A DNA stretch of 64,000 nt from Cytophagales bacterium (lineage in GTDB: Bacteria; Bacteroidota; Bacteroidia; Cytophagales; Cyclobacteriaceae): contig JAFLBQ010000002.1 in assembly GCA_017303805.1 (NCBI GenBank), forward strand, positions 648,723-712,722. Reading direction: 5' to 3'. Position 1 is the stretch's first letter; every line of letters begins with the position of its first letter. The notes beneath the pieces were generated by a model. It was not told where the DNA came from, did no database searches, and saw only the letters and a list, made by a program, of their open reading frames with translations. Both the position numbers and the translations under genes were made by a program. Of this stretch, positions 1-9,622 are shown in pieces.

Positions 1-344
1 CGTTGCCTTTTTTCATCAACAGCAAGCACTTCACTGTCCCATATTTTAGAACTCTCACTAAAGTCTCGGTTATACAGATTAAAGATGTCTGAAGGTGAGA
101 TTTTGATAGTTGCTAGGGTGCTGTCGTTCCGAATTATTCTGTATTCAATTACCTTCAACCCTTTCTCCCAAAAGTCTGCATCATTTTTCCCTAGAATTGT
201 TGATTCTACGGTTACGGTACCCAAAGAACCGACAGCATTAATAAGCCCGCTTTCCGGTTGCAGGTTGTCTGTTGTTTCAACCTCTTGTTTGCTTATTCCG
301 CATGAAAGCAGTACGACTGTTAAAACACAATAGAAGCACCTCAT
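1..344 (-). CDS. Partial lipoprotein of unknown function
   Basis: The frame is open from an ATG at 344 (reverse strand) to the left window edge, giving at least 114 residues. The N-terminus is a short hydrophobic stretch ending in the lipobox LLSC, so the product is probably an outer-membrane or periplasmic lipoprotein. The rest is soluble and polar, and no family is recognised. The C-terminus lies outside the window. It is transcribed away from rho's terminator and appears to be its own unit. Confidence 0.6.
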   Translation of the reverse strand, partial: MRCFYCVLTVVLLSCGISKQEVETTDNLQPESGLINAVGSLGTVTVESTILGKNDADFWEKGLKVIEYRIIRNDSTLATIKISPSDIFNLYNRDFSESSKIWDSEVLAVDEKRQ

Positions 345-463
345 TTTTTTAAGAAGTTATTCATGTGGCCTCGCTTGTAACCAAGTTAGTCATGGTTTTT
401 CTAATTGGCAAGCTTGCTTCCAACCTCAGATCATGTCTGCACGATCTGCAACAATAGCAAGCA

Positions 464-494
464 CTAAAGAAAATGGCCCGGTTCCCCGAGCCAT
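464..494 (-). terminator. Intrinsic terminator of rho
   Basis: On the minus strand a 9-bp stem (ATGGCTCGG/CCGGGCCAT, one G-T pair) with loop GGAA is followed by a T-rich tail. It lies about 30 bp after the rho stop codon. Confidence 0.7.
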
Positions 495-525
495 CTTCAA
501 ATCGACTAAAGGATCAAATTAAAAG

Positions 526-2076
526 TTACCCATTCATCGAAGTTAAAAACTCTTCATTATTTCGCGTGCCTTTCATCTTGCTCTGTAAAAACTCCATTGC
601 TTCTACCGAATTCATGTCGGCCATAAACTTGCGCAAGATCCACACGCGTTGCAGTTCTTCTTCTTTCATCAGCAAGTCCTCGCGCCTGGTTCCTGAAGCC
701 GGCACATCGATAGCCGGATAAACCCTGCGGTTAGAAAGCTTGCGATCCAACTGCAATTCCATGTTACCAGTACCTTTAAATTCTTCAAAGATAACCTCAT
801 CCATTTTTGAGCCGGTATCGATAAGCGCGGTGGCAATAATGGTAAGCGAGCCCCCATTTTCAATTTTACGGGCCGCACCAAAGAAGCGCTTGGGCTTATG
901 CAAGGCGTTGGCATCCACACCCCCCGAAAGAATTTTTCCGGAGGATGGCACCACAGTATTGTACGCACGCGCCAGGCGGGTAATCGAGTCCAATAAGATT
1001 ACTACATCGTGGCCGCACTCGGTCATGCGCTTGGCTTTTTCCAACACTATGCTGGCAACCTTTACGTGGCGTTCGGCTTGTTCATCAAACGTAGAAGCAA
1101 TCACTTCAGCCTTCACACTACGCGCCATGTCGGTAACTTCTTCCGGGCGTTCATCAATCAATAAAACGATCAGGTAAACTTCCGGATGGTTTTCTGCTAT
1201 GGCATTGGCAATGTTTTTCAGCAACACGGTTTTACCGGTTTTAGGCTGGGCCACAATCATGCCACGCTGGCCTTTGCCAATGGGCGAAAATAAATCGAGG
1301 ATGCGCGTGGAAAGATTATCGTGTGTAGTACTGAGTTTTAATTTCTGCTCAGGGAATAGCGGGGTCAAATATTCAAATGCTACACGGTCGCGAATTTCTT
1401 CGGTAGTCTTACCGTTAATGCTATCTACTTTAATAAGTGCGAAATACTTTTCGCCTTCTTTGGGTGGGCGAATTTGTCCTTTTACAGTATCACCGATTTT
1501 AAGCCCGAACAATTTGATTTGCGAGGGCGATACGTAAATGTCATCGGGGCTGGCTAAATAATTATAATCGCTTGAGCGCAGAAAGCCGTACCCATCTTGC
1601 ATTATTTCCAACACGCCTTCGTTGCTAACTACCCCGTCAAAGTCGCGAATCAGATTTTCTTTGCGCGGCTGTTGATTTTGATGTTGGTTCTGATGAACAG
1701 GTTTTTCTTCGCGTGGTTCTTTCGGGGCTTCGGTAACAGGTTGTTCCTGTTCAGTGCTCTCTTCGAAGCGGGTGATAGTTTGATCCAGATTCAGGTCAAC
1801 ACTTTGCAGCAGTTCTTCGCTGCTCGATTCTTTCTCTTTGGTTTTAGGCGCTTCAGGCGCTACGTTTTCGCGCCTGCGTGGCCGCATTTTGCGTTCCGGA
1901 GCTTCGGTAGTTTTAGCCGGGGCCGGAGAGGGCTCTCCCGTAACGGCTTGCTGATCGAGTATTTTGTAGATCAGATCTTGCTTGGCCAGTTTCTTGGCGT
2001 TCTTTACGCCCATACTTTCTGCAATGTCTTTCAATTCAGAAAGCAGCCTGAGATTCAGGTCGTCAATTGTGTACAT
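526..2076 (-). CDS. rho: Transcription termination factor Rho
   Basis: Rho is a hexameric RNA-dependent ATPase/translocase that releases transcripts. The 516-residue protein has a Rho_N helical domain (about 5-40), a low-complexity linker rich in Glu, Pro, Gln and Asn (about 45-145), the cold-shock-like RNA-binding domain (about 147-222), and the RecA-like motor. Walker A is AQPKTGKT near 276-283 and Walker B lies in [16 protein letters not shown]. The Q-loop/R-loop region with [11 protein letters not shown] follows. The long acidic and Gln-rich linker makes it about 100 residues longer than the E. coli protein, and such inserts occur in Rho proteins of this phylum. It stands alone, divergent from serS, with its own terminator. 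Confidence 0.98.
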   Translation of the reverse strand: MYTIDDLNLRLLSELKDIAESMGVKNAKKLAKQDLIYKILDQQAVTGEPSPAPAKTTEAPERKMRPRRRENVAPEAPKTKEKESSSEELLQSVDLNLDQTITRFEESTEQEQPVTEAPKEPREEKPVHQNQHQNQQPRKENLIRDFDGVVSNEGVLEIMQDGYGFLRSSDYNYLASPDDIYVSPSQIKLFGLKIGDTVKGQIRPPKEGEKYFALIKVDSINGKTTEEIRDRVAFEYLTPLFPEQKLKLSTTHDNLSTRILDLFSPIGKGQRGMIVAQPKTGKTVLLKNIANAIAENHPEVYLIVLLIDERPEEVTDMARSVKAEVIASTFDEQAERHVKVASIVLEKAKRMTECGHDVVILLDSITRLARAYNTVVPSSGKILSGGVDANALHKPKRFFGAARKIENGGSLTIIATALIDTGSKMDEVIFEEFKGTGNMELQLDRKLSNRRVYPAIDVPASGTRREDLLMKEEELQRVWILRKFMADMNSVEAMEFLQSKMKGTRNNEEFLTSMNG

Positions 2077-2308
2077 GTGAGTTAAAAAAAGGATTAATGA
2101 ATAAAGAAAAGTTTATACGATAAGGTCATGCACGACCACAGATACTACATTTACAACGGAGCGAATACGAAACAATAAAATGTGGGTTCTTTATACTTCG
2201 AATGGCCCGGTAAGGCCTGAATGACGATGCAAGTATAAGCCAAAATTGAATATTATCAAATCGGGTGACATAATTATTGGCTAATTTTAACCCCAATTAA
2301 AATGGAAT

Positions 2309-3583
2309 ATGTTAACACTTCAAACGCTGCGCGAGCAAACACAAGAGGTTATCAACGGCCTGGCCAAGCGTAATTTTAAAGATGCCGAAAGCCTGGTAAC
2401 ACAGGTGTTGGAGATAGATAAGCTTAGAAGAGAAACGCAAACTTCGCTGGATGCACTCAAGAGCAATCTGAACGCAGACTCAAAAAAAATTGGCGAGTTA
2501 ATGAAGTCGGGCAAAGCGGATGAGGCGGCCGCACTGCGGGCTTCCGTGGCAGCAAGCAAAGACAACCTAAAAGCACTCGAAGAAACTCTTGCCGATTCTG
2601 AAAAGAAGCAACAAGACATTCTGTATAAAATCCCCAACGTACCTGCAGCCCAGGTGCCGGCTGGCAAAAGTGCCGATGACAATCTTACGGTACACCAGCA
2701 TGGGACCGTGCCAACCTTGCATGCCGGGGCGCTGCCGCATTGGGAATTAATTAAGAAGTACGACATAATTGATTTTGACCTCGGAATAAAAATTTCAGGT
2801 GCGGGCTTTCCGGTGTATAAAGGGAAAGGAGCCCGCCTGCAACGGGCGCTTATCAATTTCTTTTTAAACGAGGCCGAGGCCGCAGGGTATAAAGAAATCC
2901 AACCGCCCATAGTTGTAAATGAAGCCAGCGGTTATGGAACCGGTCAACTTCCCGATAAGGAAGGCCAGATGTATTTTGTGAATGAAGATGGCCTGTACCT
3001 GATACCCACAGCCGAAGTGCCCATCACGAATTTGTACCGCGATGTAATTCTTGCCGAAGAAGATCTTCCTGTAAAGAATGCTGGTTACACCCCGTGCTTT
3101 CGCAGAGAAGCCGGCAGTTGGGGCGCACATGTGCGCGGGTTAAACCGACTGCATCAATTCGATAAAGTTGAGATTGTGCAGATCACAAAACCTGAAGACT
3201 CTTACGCCACCTTAGAGGGTATGTGTGCGCATGTTCAAGGCTTACTCGAAAAACTGGAGTTACCATACCGCAAGCTTTTGTTGTGTGGTGGCGATATGGG
3301 CTTTAACTCGGCTCTCACCTACGACATGGAAGTGTTTTCGGCTGCGCAGCAACGGTGGTTGGAAGTAAGTTCGGTAAGCAACTTCGAGACGTTTCAAGCC
3401 AACCGGCTAAAGCTACGCTACAAAAACAAAGATGGTAAAACGCAATTGCTCCATACACTCAATGGCAGTGCACTGGCGCTTCCGCGGATTGTGGCGGCAT
3501 TACTCGAAAATAATCAAACACCCGAGGGGATAAAAATTCCGAAAGTACTGGTGCCGTATGCAGGCTTTGAGTGGATAAACTAA
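2309..3583 (+). CDS. serS: Seryl-tRNA synthetase
   Basis: This is a class II aminoacyl-tRNA synthetase charging tRNA-Ser. The 424 residues hold the N-terminal coiled-coil tRNA-binding arm (about 25-105), the PTAEVP segment of the serine pocket (233-238), motif 2 with FRREAGSWG followed by HQFDKVE (about 264-287), and motif 3 near the end (NGSALALPR). Full length for the family. It is monocistronic and divergent from rho across a 232-bp gap. No convincing promoter match was seen in that gap. Confidence 0.98.
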   Translation: MLTLQTLREQTQEVINGLAKRNFKDAESLVTQVLEIDKLRRETQTSLDALKSNLNADSKKIGELMKSGKADEAAALRASVAASKDNLKALEETLADSEKKQQDILYKIPNVPAAQVPAGKSADDNLTVHQHGTVPTLHAGALPHWELIKKYDIIDFDLGIKISGAGFPVYKGKGARLQRALINFFLNEAEAAGYKEIQPPIVVNEASGYGTGQLPDKEGQMYFVNEDGLYLIPTAEVPITNLYRDVILAEEDLPVKNAGYTPCFRREAGSWGAHVRGLNRLHQFDKVEIVQITKPEDSYATLEGMCAHVQGLLEKLELPYRKLLLCGGDMGFNSALTYDMEVFSAAQQRWLEVSSVSNFETFQANRLKLRYKNKDGKTQLLHTLNGSALALPRIVAALLENNQTPEGIKIPKVLVPYAGFEWIN

Positions 3584-3673
3584 AAGTCAAGTTACTTTTA
3601 CTGGTATTGTCTCTCGAGAAAGACGATGCATCAGGCTCAGACTATACCCGAATAGAAGACTAAAGTTCAAATT

Positions 3674-4717
3674 ATGCTTACGCGTAGGAAATTTTTACAA
3701 ACTAGTACCGTACTGGCTGCTGCACCTCTTTTTGCGCACAAAGCGTTTTCCAGTACCGAAGCACCCATTCCGGTAATAGATTTTCACACGCACCCGGGGC
3801 TGTTCTTTGCCAGAGGCTCTGAGAAATTTTTAGGTGAGGCAGTACTTTCTAAAACGCTAACCGAAATGAAAACCAGCAGCGTGCTGGGCGCTTTTATTTC
3901 GTTGGTGGCCGATGCGCGCATCATTGCAGTAGGTGCCGAAGGCGTAAAACCAGCCGGCAATTTTAAACCCGGAGAAGCCTGGGCCGATTACAAACGCCAG
4001 TTGCAATTGGCGCAAGCATGTATGGCAGAAGGTGGATTTACGTTGGCCACTACCACTACGTCTTTAAAAGAACAAACTGTTAGCGCCTTCCTTTCGTGCG
4101 AGGGTGGCGATTACCTGGAAGGCGATGCCGGCCGGCTGGAAGAGATGCACCGCGATGGCATTCGCTCCATTCAGTTGGTGCACTACCACCCCAACGAGTT
4201 GGGCGATTTGCAAACCGAAGCAAGCCAACACAGCGGGCTCTCCGCTGCCGGCAAGCAGGTAATAAAGCGAATGAATAAGTTAGGAATGCTCATCGATCTT
4301 GCGCATGCCTCGTATGCCACCACACGCGCTGCGGCCCTTGCAAGCGATGCCCCCATAATTGTTTCGCATAGCATGTTGCAAACCGATAGTGTACATCCAT
4401 TGGCGAAGCGGCAAATATCGAAAGAACACGCGCTGGTGGTTGCCAAAACGGGTGGCTTAATCGGCATGTGGCCATGTGGGCTAAATAAAGATTTAAACGA
4501 CTTTGCCGACAACACCCTGCGGTTAATAGAGGTTGTAGGCATAGACCATGTAGGCTTAGGCACCGATATGGATGGCAATTACAAGCCGGTAGTTTCCGGC
4601 TACCCGCAAGTGCAAGCGTGGCTGGCAGCCCTGGCGCAAAAAGGCCTTACCAAAAACGATCTTGAAAAAGTTGCATCCGGAAATGCAAAGCGCGTGCTGC
4701 AGTACGTGTTGAAGTAA
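3674..4717 (+). CDS. Exported membrane dipeptidase, peptidase family M19
   Basis: A zinc-dependent renal-dipeptidase-type amidohydrolase that would hydrolyse dipeptides in the periplasm. The 347-residue product begins with a Tat-like signal (LTRRKFLQTSTVLAAAPLF). M19 metal-site motifs are visible: DFHTHPG at 36-42, the VHYHPNELGD region, PIIVSHS near 229 and GLGTDMDG near 295. The family often has His-x-Asp in the first motif where this has His-x-His. It lies 90 bp after serS and before a second peptidase, suggesting extracytoplasmic peptide use. Confidence 0.88.
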   Translation: MLTRRKFLQTSTVLAAAPLFAHKAFSSTEAPIPVIDFHTHPGLFFARGSEKFLGEAVLSKTLTEMKTSSVLGAFISLVADARIIAVGAEGVKPAGNFKPGEAWADYKRQLQLAQACMAEGGFTLATTTTSLKEQTVSAFLSCEGGDYLEGDAGRLEEMHRDGIRSIQLVHYHPNELGDLQTEASQHSGLSAAGKQVIKRMNKLGMLIDLAHASYATTRAAALASDAPIIVSHSMLQTDSVHPLAKRQISKEHALVVAKTGGLIGMWPCGLNKDLNDFADNTLRLIEVVGIDHVGLGTDMDGNYKPVVSGYPQVQAWLAALAQKGLTKNDLEKVASGNAKRVLQYVLK

Positions 4718-4839
4718 ATCGCCTAGTCCAGCATTCCGGGGCAGCACTTATTTTTTAAACGGCCAGTACGCTACTTCGGTGTGTTGTAATCCGGCAGGTG
4801 CCCTGCTAACATTGCATGATTCAAAAAAATCTGACTCAA

Positions 4840-6972
4840 ATGAAAAGTTTAAGAATTCTGCCTGTAGTTATAGGCGTGCTGGCTGCGTGCAAGCAAACTC
4901 CCACGGCCGAAACAGTGGGACAATATCCGGCATCGGTAAAGGTAGATACAGTGGACACGTACTTTGGTACTGAAATACCTGACCCCTACCGGTGGATGGA
5001 AAATGATACTTCGAAACAAACGGCTGCCTGGGTAGGCGCACAGAATGAAGTAACTTTTTCGTATCTAAAAAATATTACGTACCGCGATGCAGTGCGTGCC
5101 CGCCTGCTTGAGTTAAATAACTATGAAAAAATAGGTGCGCCCTTCAGGCGAGGCGAGTATTACTACTTCTATAAAAACACCGGGTTGCAAAATCAATCGG
5201 TTTTATACCGTAAAAGGGGGGAGCAAGGTGAGCCCGAAATTTTTCTGGACCCTAATACTTTTTCGAAAGATGGCACGACCACTATGCGGGGCTTATCGTT
5301 TTCGAAAGATGGTTCGTTACTTGCGCTTCAATTTGCCAAAGGCGGTGCCGACCGTGCCGAAGCAGTGGTAATCCGAACTTCGGATAAAACATTGGTAGAA
5401 GATACTATCCGCAACATGAAACAAAGTGGTATTTCCTGGAAAGGAAATGATGGGTATTACATTAACCGGTTTGTAGAAGGATTAAAAAACAACCTCGCAG
5501 CAAAAAATGAATACCAGCAGTTGTATTATCACAAACTGGGTACTTCGCCAACTCAAGACAAAGTAATTTTTGGTGATAAGGAAAAGAGGAGATTTGTAAG
5601 TGGCTATTTAACAGAAGACGAGAACTACCTGATTATAACCACATCCGAAAGCACCACCGGCAATGAGTTGTATGTGCAGGATTTGACCAAGCCGGGCAGC
5701 AAGATTCTACCCATTAAAACAGGTTTCGATAGCGATCAGTCGGTAATTGAGAACAACGGCTCTAAATTAATTATTGAAACCAACCTGAATGCGCCCAATG
5801 CAAAAGTAGTGTGGGTAGATGCGGCCAACCCAGGCTACGAAAACTGGAAAAACCTTATTGCAGAAACCACAAATGTATTAAACACTGCGAGCAGTGGCGG
5901 AAAGATTTTTGCATTCTACCTGGTGGATGTAAAGACACAGGTTAAACAATACAACCTGGAGGGCAAGCTGGAGCGCGAGGTGCAATTGCCAGGCATTGGT
6001 ACGGCCGGTGGCTTTGGTGGCTGGAGCGATGATAAAGATGTTTACTATACGTTTACTTCATTTACCTATCCGCCCACTATTTTCAAGTATAACATTGCTT
6101 CGGGTAAGTCAACCGAATACCAGCGACCGGCAGTAAAATTCAATCCGGAAGATTACGAAACCCAACAGGTATTTTATACCAGCAAAGACGGCACACAAAT
6201 TCCCATGTTTATTGTACATAAAAAAGGGATAACGCTAAACGGCAAAAACCCCACGTGGCTCTATGCCTACGGGGGCTTCAGCATCAGCCTTACACCCTCG
6301 TTTAGTACATCGCGCATGGTGTGGTTGGAGAATGGCGGAGTTTATGCGCAACCCAACCTGCGTGGTGGTGGGGAGTATGGCGAAGCATGGCATTTGGCCG
6401 GCACCAAAATGAAGAAACAAAATGTGTTCGATGATTTTATTGCTGCCGGGGAATACCTGATCAATGAAAAATATACTTCAAGTAACTATCTCGCTATTAA
6501 TGGTGGCTCCAACGGAGGCTTGCTGGTAGGTGCAGTAATGGCCCAGCGCCCCGACCTCGCCAAGGTAGCAGTGCCGCAAGTAGGCGTAATGGATATGTTG
6601 CGCTACCATAAGTTTACAATTGGTGCCGCGTGGGCTACCGACTACGGCACTTCGCAAGATTCAAAAGAAATGTTTGAGTACCTGAAAGCCTACTCGCCCG
6701 TGCACGCATTGAAACCCGGCACGAGCTATCCGGCAACGCTTGTTACCACTGCCGACCATGATGATCGTGTAGTGCCCGCCCATAGTTTTAAGTTTGCGGC
6801 CACACTGCAAGAACATCAGGCCGGCACGAACCCGGTATTAATTCGCATCGATGTTAATTCGGCCCATGGCTCTTCCAACATTACAAAAAGCATAGACCTG
6901 ATTGCCGATTATTATGCATTTGCCTGGTATAATATGGGTGTAGTGCCGCCTATTGCGAAAGAGGATCAATAG
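4840..6972 (+). CDS. Prolyl oligopeptidase family serine peptidase (S9A), lipoprotein
   Basis: A prolyl endopeptidase-type enzyme: N-terminal beta-propeller and C-terminal alpha/beta hydrolase domain. The catalytic serine lies in GGSNGG (residue 557 from this start), the aspartate in TTADHDDRVVP and the histidine in NSAHGSS. An upstream ATG at 4816 is in frame. The ATG at 4840 was chosen because it places a clean lipoprotein signal (MKSLRILPVVIGVLAAC) at the N-terminus. The product, about 710 residues, should be membrane-anchored in the periplasm or at the surface. It ends just before a hairpin shared with uvrC. Confidence 0.93.
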   Translation: MKSLRILPVVIGVLAACKQTPTAETVGQYPASVKVDTVDTYFGTEIPDPYRWMENDTSKQTAAWVGAQNEVTFSYLKNITYRDAVRARLLELNNYEKIGAPFRRGEYYYFYKNTGLQNQSVLYRKRGEQGEPEIFLDPNTFSKDGTTTMRGLSFSKDGSLLALQFAKGGADRAEAVVIRTSDKTLVEDTIRNMKQSGISWKGNDGYYINRFVEGLKNNLAAKNEYQQLYYHKLGTSPTQDKVIFGDKEKRRFVSGYLTEDENYLIITTSESTTGNELYVQDLTKPGSKILPIKTGFDSDQSVIENNGSKLIIETNLNAPNAKVVWVDAANPGYENWKNLIAETTNVLNTASSGGKIFAFYLVDVKTQVKQYNLEGKLEREVQLPGIGTAGGFGGWSDDKDVYYTFTSFTYPPTIFKYNIASGKSTEYQRPAVKFNPEDYETQQVFYTSKDGTQIPMFIVHKKGITLNGKNPTWLYAYGGFSISLTPSFSTSRMVWLENGGVYAQPNLRGGGEYGEAWHLAGTKMKKQNVFDDFIAAGEYLINEKYTSSNYLAINGGSNGGLLVGAVMAQRPDLAKVAVPQVGVMDMLRYHKFTIGAAWATDYGTSQDSKEMFEYLKAYSPVHALKPGTSYPATLVTTADHDDRVVPAHSFKFAATLQEHQAGTNPVLIRIDVNSAHGSSNITKSIDLIADYYAFAWYNMGVVPPIAKEDQ

Positions 6973-6991
6973 AAGCTATAAAACTTAAAGT

Positions 6992-7031
6992 AAAAAGCTT
7001 ATGGCAGCGTAAAACCTGCTTTAAGCTTTTT
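6992..7031. terminator. Bidirectional terminator between converging genes
   Basis: A 9-bp inverted repeat AAAAAGCTT/AAGCTTTTT encloses an inner GCAG/CTGC stem. The A-run on one arm and T-run on the other let it act in both directions. Its right arm includes the last codons and stop of uvrC. Confidence 0.6.
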
Positions 7032-8811
7032 CGCTTTCAGCCCTGATCTTTCTCGCAATATTCTCGCCCACCAACTCAATAAGCTCCTCCAAACTCGCTT
7101 CCTTAATTTTCTTTACGGATTTGAAATGAGCCAATAGTTTGTCGGCTGTTTTTTTTCCAATGCCCGGTATCTGTTCAATCTCGGTAACAAAAGTAGCCTG
7201 GCTTCGCTTTTGGCGGTGAAATGTAATCGCAAAGCGGTGGGCCTCATCGCGGATGTGTTGAATCAGCAATAAGGCCGGAGATTTTTTGCTGATAAGCAAC
7301 GGCAGGTTGTCTTCGGGATAATAGATTTCTTCCAGGCGCTTGGCAATACCCACAATGGGTATTTTACCATACAATCCAAGTTCTTGCAAGGCTTCGCAGG
7401 CGCTGCTCAGTTGGCCTTTGCCACCATCTACAATAATCAACTGCGGGTACTCGCCCTGCTCTTCCATTATACGTTTGTAGCGCCTCGTTACAATTTCCTT
7501 CATCGAAGCAAAGTCGTTAGGGCCTACTACCGTTTTAATATTGAAATGCCGGTAACCCTTTTTATCGGGCTTACCATCTACAAAGCGAACCATAGAGGCT
7601 ACTGGAGATGAGCCCTGAAAGTTAGAATTATCGAAACATTCGATAATTTTTGGATACTGCAGCAAGCGCAAGTGTTCCTGCATAATATGCAGCACTTTAT
7701 TTTTTTTGCCTTTCAGTTCTTCTTTGCTGATTTCTTTTTCGCGCTTTAAATACAAGGCGTTCTTTAAAGAAAGATCAACCAGTTTCTTTTTGTCGCCAAT
7801 TTGCGGCAATACATTTTCAAAGTCTTCAGACTTTACCGGCAGCGCCACGTTGGTATAAACTTCGGCATGGTTGCTCCGGTAGGTGGTGCGCAACTCGGCA
7901 ACCACCATGCTCAGAATTTCTTCGTCTGTTTCTTCCAGCTTCTTTTTCACTTCCAGGTTTTTGGAAAAAATAATCGAGCCCTCTTTAATTTGCATGTAGT
8001 TGATGTAGGCTTCTGTTGCCGTGCTGGTAATGGTAATCACATCAATATTGGTAAGCTTGCGGTTTACCACTAACGACTTCGTCTGGAATTTTTCGAGCAA
8101 GTCCAGTTTGTGTTTGAGGGTAGCTGCTTTTTCAAATTCCAGAGCTTCGGCCGCAGTTTTCATTCTTTGCGTAAGCTCCTCTTCTACTACACTCAAATCG
8201 CCTTTTAAAATATTGCGGGCTTCGGCAATGTCTTGCAGGTAATCTGTTTCGGGCTGCAGTGCTTCGCAAGGGCCTTTGCAATTGCCGATGTGAAACTCGA
8301 GACACACTTTGAATTTTTTCTGTTCAATATTTTCCTGCGAGAGCAACAAGTTGCAGGTGCGAATGGAATAAATCTGGCGTACCAGCTCCAGCACACTTTT
8401 CATAGACACCACGCTGGAGTAAGGCCCAAAGTACTCGCCTTGTTTGGGAAGGTATTTGCGGGTGTAAATAATCCGCGGAAAGCGTTCTTTTAAAATACAG
8501 AGGTACGGAAAGGTCTTATCGTCTTTTAGTAAAATGTTGTACCGGGGCTGGTATTGTTTAATGAAGTTGTTTTCGAGCAGCAAAGCATCGAACTCGGTGT
8601 TGGCCAATGTAAACTCAATCTTGCGAATTTCCGAAACGAGCCTTTCTGTTTTACGATTGTAGTGCGATTGCTTGTTGAAGTAGCTGGCCACACGCTTTTT
8701 CAGGCTTTTGGCTTTGCCTACATAAATCAACTCGCCTTCTTTGTTGTAGTAGCGATAAATGCCCGGGCTGTCGGGCAAGGTGGCCAGGGTCTCTTTCAAA
8801 TCGGTTAACAC
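7021..8811 (-). CDS. uvrC: Excinuclease ABC subunit C
   Basis: UvrC makes both incisions in nucleotide excision repair with UvrA and UvrB. The 596 residues contain the GIY-YIG nuclease (SPGIYRYYNKEGELIYVGKA, near residues 14-33), the UVR/UvrB-binding helix pair (around 205-240), the RNase H-like C-terminal endonuclease (ECFDNSNFQG, later LIIVDGGKGQ) and tandem helix-hairpin-helix motifs at the end (IPGIGKKTADKLL). Full length. It converges with the S9A peptidase gene and its 3' end lies inside the shared terminator hairpin. Confidence 0.98.
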   Translation of the reverse strand: MLTDLKETLATLPDSPGIYRYYNKEGELIYVGKAKSLKKRVASYFNKQSHYNRKTERLVSEIRKIEFTLANTEFDALLLENNFIKQYQPRYNILLKDDKTFPYLCILKERFPRIIYTRKYLPKQGEYFGPYSSVVSMKSVLELVRQIYSIRTCNLLLSQENIEQKKFKVCLEFHIGNCKGPCEALQPETDYLQDIAEARNILKGDLSVVEEELTQRMKTAAEALEFEKAATLKHKLDLLEKFQTKSLVVNRKLTNIDVITITSTATEAYINYMQIKEGSIIFSKNLEVKKKLEETDEEILSMVVAELRTTYRSNHAEVYTNVALPVKSEDFENVLPQIGDKKKLVDLSLKNALYLKREKEISKEELKGKKNKVLHIMQEHLRLLQYPKIIECFDNSNFQGSSPVASMVRFVDGKPDKKGYRHFNIKTVVGPNDFASMKEIVTRRYKRIMEEQGEYPQLIIVDGGKGQLSSACEALQELGLYGKIPIVGIAKRLEEIYYPEDNLPLLISKKSPALLLIQHIRDEAHRFAITFHRQKRSQATFVTEIEQIPGIGKKTADKLLAHFKSVKKIKEASLEELIELVGENIARKIRAESEKA

Positions 8812-9004
8812 GCGGCCAAGTTAAAATTTCTTTTCGAGTGTTGGGTTGGTATCAAGGGCTGTTTGTTTCAATGGGTTTGTTTCTTTTGATTCGGGTGAGA
8901 AAAACGGAGGCCCGCTTCATTGAGCCAATCACTTCTTGTTTGCAGGTGGCCCCTACGGGGCCGAATACTGACGAGGTGAAAATTCTACACACATTTGGCT
9001 CCGC

Positions 9005-9565
9005 TGGAGCCTTATGTTAATTGATATTGACGCGTTGACTGTTGAGTTGACATTTCAAAAACAGCTTCGTTAGAGCATCCTGTTTATAGGAATTCATTTT
9101 CAGAAATTGGCTCCAGCGGAGCCACCCTCTAACCGATTGCTATTTATTGTCTTGAAGGCCCGCGTGTTTGAATAAAACATTTGATGAAATTCTATCGAAC
9201 CGTGCATCTGCTCTGGAGCTTTATGTTAGTTGATATTAACGCGTTGCGCGTTTTTGTTGACATTCAAAAACAGCTTCGTTAGAAGCATCCTGTTGTAGGA
9301 ATTCATTTTAAGAAGTTGGTTCAAGCGGAGCCACCCTCTAACCGATTGCTATTTATTGTCTTGAAGGCCCGGGTGTTTGAATAAAACATTTGATGAAATT
9401 CTACCGAACCGTGCGTCTGCTCTGGAGCCTTATTTTAGTTGATATGGAGACGTTGCGTGTTTTGTTGACATTCAAAACAGCTTCGTTAGAGCATCCTGTT
9501 GTAGGAATTCATTTTCAGAAATTGGGTCCAGCGGAGCCACCTCCCGATTGTTATTTTTTATTTTG
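9005..9565. repeat. Three tandem copies of a 209-bp direct repeat
   Basis: Unit 1 (9005-9213) and unit 2 (9214-9422) are both 209 bp and highly similar. Unit 3 (from 9423) is truncated after about 140 bp. Each starts with TGGAGC(C/T)TTAT and carries GCTTCGTTAGA, TGTAGGAATTCATTTT and a GCGGAGCCACC block. Small palindromes lie at the array edge (GGCTCC-GCT-GGAGCC ending at 9010) and inside unit 1 (GGCTCC-AGC-GGAGCC). Another hairpin, GGCCCC-TAC-GGGGCC, lies at 8948-8962. The whole 8812-9622 gap has no plausible gene. Confidence 0.9.
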
Positions 9566-9622
9566 AAACCCCGCTGGAAATTTTAAAAAGCGCTACGCAA
9601 CGGTGGATTGAAAGTAAGCCCA

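Noticed and set aside
740-1177. Long antisense frame inside rho
   Set aside because: It mirrors the well-conserved rho coding sequence and shows no protein-like features. The same applies to other antisense frames in rho, uvrC, the PBP gene and the acylase gene.
9005-9565. CRISPR-like array
   Set aside because: Repeat units are 209 bp, directly abutting, without unique spacers, and no cas genes are nearby.
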